A stretch of DNA of 37,839 nucleotides from Candidatus Saccharimonadota bacterium. GTDB taxonomy: Bacteria; Patescibacteriota; Saccharimonadia; Saccharimonadales; Saccharimonadaceae. The position numbers and the translations under genes were made by a program. Location: NCBI GenBank assembly GCA_017421325.1, contig JAFOJO010000008.1:1-37839 (forward strand), written 5' to 3'. Shown piece by piece: positions 30,379 to 37,200 of this stretch. The number at the start of each line of letters is the position of its first letter. Position 1 is the stretch's first letter. The notes under the pieces were generated by a model, which had not been told where the DNA came from, did not search any database, and was given only the letters and a program-made list of their open reading frames with translations.

Positions 30379-30851
30379 AGAAATTACAAGATAAGTTAGG
30401 CAAAGGATATGATAAATGGTTTGCTGTTCTAACGATAGCACTTTTAGGATTAATAATCTGGTCATTTGACACATGTAATTATTATAATTATAGACAAAAA
30501 CAAGAAGATGCTTACTGGAAGATTGACAGCGCCTGTAGTGCTGGACCAACTGAAGACTACGGGTGGGTTTTTGATGAGACGGCTTGCCGTACAGCAATAG
30601 AAAATGGAGAGAAAAACAATGTCAAAACTCAATCATGCAAAGGTACTTATCTTCGTCATTTTAAAAATCAACCTTCAGAAGAATATGTCTTTTACGATTT
30701 GTCACCAGTGAAGAAAGCATATCGTAGCAACGAATATGGTCATTATATCCCGTCAGTTGGTTGGGATTCCAGAGAAAACTGTGTCGATGAAATAAATCTT
30801 GGCATAGAAGATGGCAAAACTGGCGGTAAGCCTACTGGCAAAAAGTATTAA
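30375..30851 (+). CDS. single-span hypothetical protein with extracytoplasmic Cys
   Basis: A 158-residue protein. A basic start and one membrane helix (about 15-31) are followed by a domain with five or more cysteines (DTCNYYNY, DSACSAG, ETACRTAI, TQSCKG, ENCVDEI), as expected for a disulfide-stabilised domain outside the membrane. No lipobox and no known family. It overlaps the 332-residue membrane protein by 4 nt and probably acts with it. Confidence 0.7.
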   Translation: MKKLQDKLGKGYDKWFAVLTIALLGLIIWSFDTCNYYNYRQKQEDAYWKIDSACSAGPTEDYGWVFDETACRTAIENGEKNNVKTQSCKGTYLRHFKNQPSEEYVFYDLSPVKKAYRSNEYGHYIPSVGWDSRENCVDEINLGIEDGKTGGKPTGKKY

Positions 30852-30895
30852 ATCTTATAAAGTTGGTTTTAGCTTAAATATACATGTTTAAAAAC

Positions 30896-30942
30896 TAAAA
30901 TACTTTTTGTAAAAGTAGTAGGGGCCATTCCCATTATATTTT
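30896..30942. repeat. 47-nt repeat R1
   Basis: About 80% identical to R2 at 34010-34056 in the same orientation, ending in the shared TTCCCATTATATTTT. On the minus strand both contain TATAAT-GGGAA-CG/TGG-CCCC, a possible promoter. R1 follows the stop of the gene at 30375-30851. Confidence 0.6.
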
Positions 30943-31023
30943 TATAGGGGTGTAGAGTCCCCCAAGCGAGTATAAAGTAACTACGTAACAAAGTGAAGTA
31001 GAATTAAGGTGTACTATAGGTTA

Positions 31024-31032
31024 TGATATAAT
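31024..31032 (+). promoter_or_regulatory. promoter of the gene at 31106
   Basis: TGA-TATAAT (TATAAT 31027-31032), leaving a leader of about 67 nt with AAAAAGGA before the ATG. The preceding 170 nt hold repeat R1 and no gene. Confidence 0.55.
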
Positions 31033-31105
31033 TAAAGTATTCGAAGTTTTATCTAGTTTTAGACGATGTTTTTATATCTCTGAACCTAAAAAGGAATACT
31101 AAAAT

Positions 31106-31690
31106 ATGAAGTGTAGAAGTATAGGTGGTTGTGCTGAACTATTGTGTAGTAGTTATAGCGATCGTTCTGCTAAATTAGTTTTAGCAAGCGAATATATAGT
31201 CAAAGAGACGATGGCGATTAAGGCCGGTGACGATGTAACTATAATGAATGACGATAATGTAGAATATTATTCCATATTGAATAAAAAGGGCTTGGGATCA
31301 TGGAAAAGTGCAACTGCACACACTCTCTTGTATTTTTTGGCTGGTCCAATTGGAACTCTGGGTGCTACTGCTATCGATGTTGCTGCAGGTGGAAAATATA
31401 AAAGACAGCTTATATTTGTTAAATTTAAGAGTGGTGAAAAAATTCTTATACTTGTTGAAGATGGCAAGAAATATTTATTGCGAAGCAAAAGAAAGATTAG
31501 TGCAGATAATATAAAGGATGCTGATATACAGTGGATTAAAAGAAGGCTTGAAGAATATTCAAACCCTACATCCATAAAAGTTCTAGGGAAGAATAAAGAT
31601 CTAAATAATAATTCTAGTCCAGATGAGTCTACTAAAGAAAGTCTAGTAGACAACAAAGACGATGATGGATGTGGTGATGATATGCTATAA
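31106..31690 (+). CDS. hypothetical protein with a hydrophobic segment
   Basis: A 194-residue protein of unknown family. The middle carries a hydrophobic stretch, AHTLLYFLAGPIGTLGATAIDVAAGG, that could be one membrane span or a hairpin. Small strands on both sides (KAGDDVTIMNDDNVEYYSIL, QLIFVKFKSGEKILILVEDGKKYLL) look like a PH- or SH3-like beta fold split by the hydrophobic part. The tail is Asn/Asp/Ser-rich and acidic. A Shine-Dalgarno site precedes the start. The next gene, also membranous, follows after 47 nt. Confidence 0.65.
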   Translation: MKCRSIGGCAELLCSSYSDRSAKLVLASEYIVKETMAIKAGDDVTIMNDDNVEYYSILNKKGLGSWKSATAHTLLYFLAGPIGTLGATAIDVAAGGKYKRQLIFVKFKSGEKILILVEDGKKYLLRSKRKISADNIKDADIQWIKRRLEEYSNPTSIKVLGKNKDLNNNSSPDESTKESLVDNKDDDGCGDDML

Positions 31691-31737
31691 ATGGAATATT
31701 GATACGTATAATAAAAATAATAATTTAAGGAAAAATA

Positions 31738-32289
31738 ATGTTGATATTTCTTATTGGTATAGGTATAGGATATGCTTTGGCACGATTAATACTCTATAGT
31801 CATATGAAATGGCAAGAAAAACATGATGTTAAAGAAACTATTTCGCACCAAGATATACTATATGGGTCTTGGGAATATTCCATTTTTTATGGGGCGCTAT
31901 TAGTACTTTTCCCTCTGGATAGGGAATGGGGGGCCTGGTGGCTTATTGTGAAAAATTTGGTATGGTTAGTGATAATTTTTATAGGGGAATATATGAAGCG
32001 AGGTAAAAGACAGCTTAAAGGTTATATGGAAGAGGCTCGCAAAGGAAATGATTTACCCATAGACGAAATGTCACTGCCAGAGATAAAATTTTGGATTAAA
32101 ACTTTAACTAAAGATAAGAGAAAACTAGAACGGGTATTGAAAAGAGCCAAGAAGAATAACTTTAAGAAGATAATTAAAAGTTCTGAGAAAGCCCTAAAAG
32201 ATATCAATAATGATCTGGAAGCGTTAACTATCGCCAGAATAAAAAAAGGAAGTAGCGCTAGAACCAAATTAAACCGCACACGAAATTAA
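31738..32289 (+). CDS. hypothetical membrane protein with coiled-coil tail
   Basis: A 183-residue protein. The N-terminus is itself a membrane helix (MLIFLIGIGIGYALARLIL), and two more hydrophobic segments lie near residues 49-60 and 66-86. From about 90 on it is Lys/Glu-rich and helical (KTLTKDKRKLERVLKRAKKN), a likely cytoplasmic coiled coil. AAGGA precedes the ATG. Its end overlaps the end of the minus-strand nuclease gene by 21 nt. No family recognised. Confidence 0.65.
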   Translation: MLIFLIGIGIGYALARLILYSHMKWQEKHDVKETISHQDILYGSWEYSIFYGALLVLFPLDREWGAWWLIVKNLVWLVIIFIGEYMKRGKRQLKGYMEEARKGNDLPIDEMSLPEIKFWIKTLTKDKRKLERVLKRAKKNNFKKIIKSSEKALKDINNDLEALTIARIKKGSSARTKLNRTRN

Positions 32290-33936
32290 TACATTCAAAA
32301 TAGTATTGTAGTCATTTAAAGATAGCGATATGCTGTATTCTTTTGCAATATCTCTCCATTTTTGAGCATATTCACACCTATAAGAGTCGTTTGGCGGGTA
32401 GTATTCTGATGGTCCGCTATCGCCTTTTTTTCTGTTTTCGGATGCAGATACGGCAACATAAACTCCTTTTTCCATGGCAGACAAACTAGAACCGTAGGAT
32501 CTCTTTTGCTCATGGCTCCACTCCGAACCACCATGAGAGTTTACATATTTTAATGGGATAATATGATCTATATCTAGATCATTACTCGTACCATCATCCC
32601 CTTGATATGGATTTCCAGTTAGCGTTTCTCCAGTGTATGGATCTACCCAGGATCCATAAATAACCGTGCATCCATTTGAAGATGTTTTAACTGCAACTGA
32701 CGATGTTTGTTGCAGTATTCTTGCCCTAATATTGCATCCACTTCCAACATCCCAGTTTGGTTCGTATTCATTTCTAGAATACTGAGCACTTGTTGCTTCT
32801 GCAATTATTATCCCGGACATTATATCATTATTCAAAGATGTGCTCGACTCATCCTCAGATTCATTTTTTGTGGCTCCTGAATCATTCAGTTCGGTTATTT
32901 CAATAGTAAAAGTAACACTAGGAGAATTTGTTAAATTAACATTATTACTGCTTTTGACTGAGCTATTCATGAAGAAAGCAACGACAGAAATAATAGTAAT
33001 TAACCAAATTACTATCCAATATGACAAATAGTTACTAGTCTTTTTATTTCGTTTTTCCTTTATTGCGGCATAATATGGCGGGATTAGTATTTTAATAATA
33101 TTATCTTTTTTGAGAAGAGATTTGAAAAACTTTTGAACTGGAATTTTTTTATTGTTCTTCTTATTTTTCTGGTCAATGATATAAACTTTGATGGCAATTG
33201 CGGACGCTCCTAAGGTAATAATCGACATAGTGCAGACAACAACCAATGTTACCAAAGAAATAAACAAGGTTTCTCTTTTCACATTTATTTCGAGCGTAAT
33301 CTCTTCTCCACTGTTACTCTCTACTATAAGTTTTATCTTATTATCGCCCTCATCAAGTTCTATAGGTTCTTTTATTTGCTCACCATTCTTTTCAATCTTC
33401 AGTGAGGCATTTTCGGATGAAAATTGATAAGCAAAATCGAGACCTCTTTGCCAATAGTTTCTAGATTTTGCAGTATATGTATTATTTGAAAAAACGATAG
33501 GACTATCACTATTATCTACCCAAACCCTTAATTCTACCGTCTCATTCGTTTTTTGCTCTTCCGATCCTGGGCCTTCTGTTTTTTGAGTTGTAGATTCAGA
33601 AGTATTGGTTGGCTGCATAGAATCCGTTGCTGATGGGTTTTCGCTTGGCGTTGTGCTTTCGTTTTGCATTGCGTTGCCACCAGTGGATTCGAATGAACTA
33701 TTGCATGGATTTTCTTTTAACTCATCATTTGGATGAGCGGCATACCAGACGCCTTTCACATTTTGCTTTGCTTCATGCCAATGCCCATTATGCTGTCCGT
33801 AAGTCTTCCCATTACAAGTTACTATAGAATCTGTGTATAAATTCCCCTTTGTAGCTAAAGCTTCGGAGCTAAATACGAAGAATGATAGAAGTAACAACGC
33901 TATTAGATTGAGTTTTGCTGTAGCTTTTTTTATCAT
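32269..33936 (-). CDS. predicted surface-displayed HNH (GmrSD/DUF1524-like) nuclease
   Basis: A 555-residue exported membrane protein. It has a signal peptide (1-28, LIALLLLSFFVFSSEALA), a short His-rich motif GQHNGHWH (48-54), a Ser/Thr/Glu-rich stalk (85-133) and a beta domain (135-222). Two membrane helices (224-249 and 305-323) enclose a Lys-rich cytoplasmic loop. The C-terminal domain (394-552) has GSGCNIRARILQ, YGSWVDPYTGE, LDIDHIIPLKYVNSHGGSEW and the SASENRKKGDSGPSEYYPP block, the DUF1524/HNH pattern of secreted actinobacterial nucleases (D455, D457, H458, N501). By the positive-inside rule this nuclease domain faces outward. ATG 33936 is chosen for its AAAGGA site and signal peptide. 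It is last after a run of tiny membrane proteins. Confidence 0.82.
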   Translation of the reverse strand: MIKKATAKLNLIALLLLSFFVFSSEALATKGNLYTDSIVTCNGKTYGQHNGHWHEAKQNVKGVWYAAHPNDELKENPCNSSFESTGGNAMQNESTTPSENPSATDSMQPTNTSESTTQKTEGPGSEEQKTNETVELRVWVDNSDSPIVFSNNTYTAKSRNYWQRGLDFAYQFSSENASLKIEKNGEQIKEPIELDEGDNKIKLIVESNSGEEITLEINVKRETLFISLVTLVVVCTMSIITLGASAIAIKVYIIDQKNKKNNKKIPVQKFFKSLLKKDNIIKILIPPYYAAIKEKRNKKTSNYLSYWIVIWLITIISVVAFFMNSSVKSSNNVNLTNSPSVTFTIEITELNDSGATKNESEDESSTSLNNDIMSGIIIAEATSAQYSRNEYEPNWDVGSGCNIRARILQQTSSVAVKTSSNGCTVIYGSWVDPYTGETLTGNPYQGDDGTSNDLDIDHIIPLKYVNSHGGSEWSHEQKRSYGSSLSAMEKGVYVAVSASENRKKGDSGPSEYYPPNDSYRCEYAQKWRDIAKEYSISLSLNDYNTILNVLISCAV

Positions 33937-34009
33937 TTTAAATCCTTTATTGAAATTATACCAAACATGCATTAAACCTGATAGGGGAATGGGTACTGCC
34001 AAAATTAAA

Positions 34010-34056
34010 TAAAATATTTTTATAAAACTACTGGGGGGTCGTTCCCATTATATTTT
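34010..34056. repeat. 47-nt repeat R2
   Basis: Partner of R1. It begins where the small membrane protein gene ends and carries a minus-strand TATAAT that could supply an extra promoter for the nuclease gene at 33936. Confidence 0.6.
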
Positions 34057-34258
34057 AGAGCCCGTCATAGTAGTCTTCGTCTTCTATGTTATCTCGTTCA
34101 AAGATGTCTTCAGCCTGCTCATCTTCTTCGCTCAACTCTTTGGTTCTTTTATCTATTTTTTCAGCGTGTTCGATCCCTTTACTTATTCTTCTCACTACCA
34201 TGACAATAAAGAATATAATTATTGCTATAGCTAAACCTGTCCCAATTATAAACCCCAT
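34055..34258 (-). CDS. tiny membrane protein (67 aa)
   Basis: One membrane helix (GTGLAIAIIIFFIVMVVRR, about 6-24) and an acidic helical tail (EDEQAEDIFERDNIEDEDYYDGL). AAGGAAGG precedes the ATG. It is the last small gene before the nuclease. No family recognised. Topology by charge is N-out, C-in. Confidence 0.6.
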   Translation of the reverse strand: MGFIIGTGLAIAIIIFFIVMVVRRISKGIEHAEKIDKRTKELSEEDEQAEDIFERDNIEDEDYYDGL

Positions 34259-34275
34259 CTTATTTACCTTCCTTT

Positions 34276-34545
34276 TTATTGTTTTCTTTTTCGCCCATTT
34301 TGCTTCCTTTGTTTCTTTTCGGCTCTCTTATCTTTTATGTTATCAACTAGTTTTATAACCCAATTTCCCCATATAAGTATGCCCGGCCATATTATGGGCC
34401 CTATGACAACCGCAAGAATTGCTTGTGGACTAGGGTCGCCTTGCCCACCACATCCACAATCTTTTCCATCAGGACAAGTAGCTATACATACATTATAATC
34501 GTGCTGGTCGTTTAGGTCTGACTCGAATCTATCATAATAATCCAT
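34276..34545 (-). CDS. tiny membrane protein with Cys cluster (89 aa)
   Basis: The N-terminal part has CIATCPDGKDCGCGG, five cysteines in about 15 residues. This is followed by a Pro/Gly-containing hydrophobic stretch (AILAVVIGPIIWPGILIWGNWVI) and a strongly basic tail (KDKRAEKKQRKQNGRKRKQ). The cysteines could bind metal or form disulfides outside the cell. AAGGA precedes the ATG. No family recognised. Confidence 0.65.
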   Translation of the reverse strand: MDYYDRFESDLNDQHDYNVCIATCPDGKDCGCGGQGDPSPQAILAVVIGPIIWPGILIWGNWVIKLVDNIKDKRAEKKQRKQNGRKRKQ

Positions 34546-34563
34546 ATCTATTATCCTTTCTTA

Positions 34564-34854
34564 TTAATACTTTCCCGCTTCTCCAGTTTCCCAAATAATA
34601 TACGTATCTTTTTCTTTACTCTCGTCTTTTGCATCTAAAATATCTCCAGTCTGAACATACTTATAATGAATATCTCCATCGCTACCAATATATGTATCAC
34701 AATACCCACCAATACCCTTTGCCATAGCTGTTCCTTCTGCTATTTCTTCGCATTTTTCTTTTTCCTCTGCAAAAGATAGGTCTTTATTAAACACCCCTGC
34801 GTTTGATAGTAATAAACCCACTATGACCGCTATAACTATACCTATACCGAACAC
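34564..34854 (-). CDS. tiny membrane protein, start uncertain (96 aa or more)
   Basis: One membrane helix (FGIGIVIAVIVGLLLS) and an extracytoplasmic domain with two cysteines and SDGDIHYKYVQTGDI. The GTG at 34854 has no Shine-Dalgarno site. The frame is open and protein-like back to about 34914 (EIISVISDYKKSNPDTQTT) without ATG, GTG or TTG. Either the real start is a rare codon such as ATA at 34913/34910, behind the upstream gene's end, or the 5' end is damaged. Confidence 0.55.
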   Translation of the reverse strand: MFGIGIVIAVIVGLLLSNAGVFNKDLSFAEEKEKCEEIAEGTAMAKGIGGYCDTYIGSDGDIHYKYVQTGDILDAKDESKEKDTYIIWETGEAGKY

Positions 34855-34916
34855 CCACGCTAAAATAGTAGTTTGTGTGTCGGGGTTTGACTTTTTGTAA
34901 TCGCTTATTACGCTTA

Positions 34917-35195
34917 TTATTTCTTACCCTTCTTTTTACTTGGTTGCTTGCTTTCTTGCTTTGCTTGTTCTGCTTTCCAATTCTTGTATAAAAAATACAT
35001 TTTTAGTTTGGCAATAACCCACAATACAACCACAAGAGAGATATTAAAGCCAACTATCGCCACACACACGTTTCGTGCCGTAGAGTTTATAGGCAATGCA
35101 ACGCCGACCAAAAGTGCTAGTATAGTTATACCGCCAATAGCTAGGCTTATCGTCATAGTTGTTTTGTATATTTTATTCTCTTTTTCTGGGGTCAT
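34917..35195 (-). CDS. small two-span membrane protein (92 aa)
   Basis: Two membrane helices (about 14-35 and 44-62) and a Lys/Gln-rich cytoplasmic tail ending KKKGKK. AAGGA precedes the ATG, which shares one base with the stop of the frameshifted gene upstream if that gene is read through (TAATG). The same Lys-rich ending (KKKGKE, NKKGKK) is found in the two genes upstream, hinting at related or co-acting proteins. Confidence 0.65.
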   Translation of the reverse strand: MTPEKENKIYKTTMTISLAIGGITILALLVGVALPINSTARNVCVAIVGFNISLVVVLWVIAKLKMYFLYKNWKAEQAKQESKQPSKKKGKK

Positions 35196-35436
35196 TATTC
35201 CTTGCCTTTCTTTTTAGTTTTACTTTCGTCCTCTGCTAGCGACCTTTCAAGGTCTATAAACTCACTAGCCCCAATGTTTGCTAAATATAAACCCCCCACG
35301 TAAATAGATTAAACAGTATCATAGGTATAGTTCCTATGCCGAAAAGTTCGCCCGTAAAAAGTAAGGTCATAATTGCGTAGGCTATCATAGCGACGACCCA
35401 AACGTAGGGGGCTATTTTTAGTAACGCTAGTTTCAT
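35195..35436 (-). pseudogene. small membrane protein with a poly-G frameshift
   Basis: The ATG at 35436 opens MKLALLKIAPYVWVVAMIAYAIM, a membrane helix, and the frame ends at TAG (35281-35283) after 51 codons. The frame breaks at a run of six G (35292-35297, C on the plus strand). With one extra G it continues as LANIGASEFIDLERSLAED and ends KTKKKGKE at a TAA that overlaps the next ATG. Restored length is about 80 residues. The ATG overlaps the previous gene by 4 nt. Phase variation, a programmed shift, decay or a base-call error are all possible. Confidence 0.65.
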
Positions 35437-35732
35437 TTTTTACCTTTCTTATTATTTTCTTGCTCTAACTTTTCTACCTTGTCGGCGAGTTTTTTATTCT
35501 GCTCTAACAATTCCTTTAACTGTTCCTTTAACGCACTATCATTATTTCCTTGGTTTACGGGCGTCCTTTTAGAGTGCCTTACTGCTAACACAATAACTAT
35601 TATTAAAACTATCAGAATAGCCCCTACGCCTATGCCTACATTTTTAATCATTTCATTTTCGGACTTTTGGGCGGACTTAATCGCTTGGGACGTAGACCAA
35701 TCTGCCATAGTTATTAGTGTCGTTTTTCCCAT
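35433..35732 (-). CDS. small membrane protein with coiled coil (99 aa)
   Basis: A polar start (TMADWSTSQAIKSAQKSENEMIKN) leads to one membrane helix (GIGVGAILIVLIIVIVLAV, about 32-51), then a predicted coiled coil with leucine spacing (LKEQLKELLEQNKKLADKVEKLEQ) and a basic end. AAAGGA precedes the ATG. The stop overlaps the next start by 4 nt. It is first of the cluster of tiny membrane proteins that runs to the nuclease gene. Confidence 0.65.
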   Translation of the reverse strand: MGKTTLITMADWSTSQAIKSAQKSENEMIKNVGIGVGAILIVLIIVIVLAVRHSKRTPVNQGNNDSALKEQLKELLEQNKKLADKVEKLEQENNKKGKK

Positions 35733-35759
35733 AATTTCCTTTCGTTTTTTAGTTAATTA

Positions 35760-35961
35760 TTATTGTTTTTTACCTACACAATATGGGCACCTTGTTCCTC
35801 TAGATACATTCTTGACTGTGGCCTCCCATTCGTGGCCCTTTTCGCAAATCCACCATACCTTTTTCCCGCTACCAGAGGAAACATCTTCAAAATTAAGTCC
35901 GTCTTTATAGTTACGCTCATAGTTCCATAGTTTTGCTAATTCTGGATAATTTTTTTAGCAT
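35760..35961 (-). pseudogene. zinc-ribbon (DUF4379-like) fragment with poly-A frameshift
   Basis: The frame YPELAKLWNYERNYKDGLNF continues to DVSSGSGKKVWWICEKGHEW and RCPYCVGKK, the treble-clef zinc-ribbon seen in mobile-element endonucleases and DUF4379 proteins (Cys, His, Cys, Cys). It has no start codon of its own. An ATG at 35961 followed by a seven-A run (35950-35956) would join it if one A were removed, giving about 66 residues. It precedes the tiny membrane proteins in the same direction. Confidence 0.6.
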
Positions 35962-36020
35962 AGATCTTGCACTAATTATATCTGAGATAATTATAGCATA
36001 TTTGCATTATTGAGAAAAGA

Positions 36021-36029
36021 TGCTATAAT
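36021..36029 (+). promoter_or_regulatory. promoter of the gene at 36051
   Basis: TGC-TATAAT (TATAAT 36024-36029). The predicted mRNA starts within AAATAGGACAG (36035-36045), an 11-mer repeated at 36988-36998 after another -10-like box. Confidence 0.6.
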
Positions 36030-36050
36030 ATAATAAATAGGACAGCTAAA

Positions 36051-36824
36051 ATGAATCTAAAAATATTGCCATCAGAAAAAGCCGCTGTGGTCGAATCAAT
36101 TTTTAAGATAAGGGATAAAAAGGGGCCTGGGGAAGATTATTTTATCCTCTCAGTTAGTGACGGTGTAAAAGAACTACAGACCAACGGCAAGGCAAAAGAA
36201 TGTGGGATTGGATGTCAGCAATATACAGAGATTGTCCAGGAGTTATCCGAAGATTTAATTGAGGCAGATTGGGTAACAGGAAAAGGTAAATTAGATGGTG
36301 CGGCCGGAAATATTTTTGCTTATCACGATGAAAAGTGGATTAGGGAAAAATTCCACGAATATATAATGAGGTTTGGGCTCGATATAGAAAGCGCTGAGGG
36401 CTACTTTTTTATACATCTCGACTACAAAACAATAAAAACGATTAACGATAATTGCATAGCCAAATATTCTTGTACCTTATGCTACGACGATCTGCAGTAT
36501 TGTTTTTATGTTAAATGTAAAGAGACCGGGGAGGAGTATATCGTTGGCGGGCTTCAAAAAGATATGCAACCTTTTGAAGTATTATTATTTGCATTCCAAA
36601 ACCACCATAAACACGCTTCGAGAACTGGTCTAAACAAAAGTGGTCGTGCAATATTAAACATTAAGAAAAAACCAATCTATTCAAGAGTATATAATACAAA
36701 GAGCGTGGTAAGAAATGAGCTTTCGCCATTTGTGACACTAACGAGCGACCACATAAAAATCCACACTAAGGCAAACCTTACAAAAAAACAGCTTGATGAC
36801 ATAGAAAGAACTTTGTCGCAGTAG
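36051..36824 (+). CDS. hypothetical protein (257 aa)
   Basis: A soluble protein with mixed strands and helices and scattered cysteines (KECGIGCQQY, KYSCTLCYDDLQYC). I recognise no family. The last third is Lys/Asn-rich, with SDHIKIHTKANLTKKQLDDIE at the end. There are no membrane segments. It is the only plus-strand gene between the tiny-protein operon and the primase-like gene. A short leader with an AGGA before the ATG is likely. Confidence 0.65.
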   Translation: MNLKILPSEKAAVVESIFKIRDKKGPGEDYFILSVSDGVKELQTNGKAKECGIGCQQYTEIVQELSEDLIEADWVTGKGKLDGAAGNIFAYHDEKWIREKFHEYIMRFGLDIESAEGYFFIHLDYKTIKTINDNCIAKYSCTLCYDDLQYCFYVKCKETGEEYIVGGLQKDMQPFEVLLFAFQNHHKHASRTGLNKSGRAILNIKKKPIYSRVYNTKSVVRNELSPFVTLTSDHIKIHTKANLTKKQLDDIERTLSQ

Positions 36825-37061
36825 TATTACAATCAAATTGCTCTAATTTTGCAAATAAACCCTAGGATACTGCAATTAATTTGCATTTTGGTTCAAATTT
36901 TATAATGCTTTAACAGGTTAGATAAATTTTTTTTGTGTGACTTTTCCAAACTCCAACGACGGATTCTTGCTAATCAGATATAGTGGCAAATAGGACAGTG
37001 CAAAAAGCCACTTGATCAATAGCTGTCCAGATCGAGTGGCTTCCGAAAAGGAGGCATTCAT
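36825..37061 (+). other. leader with alternative hairpins before 37062
   Basis: A possible -10 TATAGT (36979-36984) starts a leader with AAGCCACTTGATC (37005-37017) pairing with GATCGAGTGGCTT (37030-37042). GGACAG (36993-36998) can pair with CTGTCC (37023-37028), crossing the first stem. A strong AGGAGG follows. The first 150 nt of the stretch hold nothing I recognise. Confidence 0.5.
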
Positions 37062-37199
37062 ATGATAAAAAAAGAACTTATTTGAAAATTTAAAGAAGCG
37101 TATGAACAGAAATTTGACAAAGAACTATCGAGTGAAAAGGCTGAAGAATATTTGGAAGATCTAGTTTTACTATTAAAAACCATTAACAAAAAGGATTAA
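37062..37199 (+). pseudogene. small helical protein gene with in-frame TGA
   Basis: A strong AGGAGG precedes ATG, then MIKKELI, TGA (37083-37085), then KFKEAYEQKFDKELSSEKAE and on to LKTINKKD with TAA at 37197. The part after TGA keeps the pattern of a small helical family common in CPR and mobile elements (FKxxYxxKFxxELSxExAxE). The codon is probably a nonsense mutation (for example from CGA or GGA). A seven-codon leader peptide is the alternative reading. Confidence 0.55.
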
Positions 37200-37200
37200 T

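Noticed and set aside
31036-31100. AGTATTC/GAATACT hairpin hiding the ribosome site of the gene at 31106
   Set aside because: The predicted transcription start falls inside the left arm, so the full stem would not be in the RNA.
34854-34917. General use of ATA as a start codon
   Set aside because: ATA stands where a start is expected at 14332 and perhaps near 34913, but the first gene is also frameshifted and the second lacks a clear ribosome site. Two weak cases do not support it.
37083-37085. UGA read as glycine (code 25)
   Set aside because: Several intact genes, such as those ending at 8932, 30378 and 35433, use TGA as their stop with the next gene overlapping, so UGA is a real stop here.
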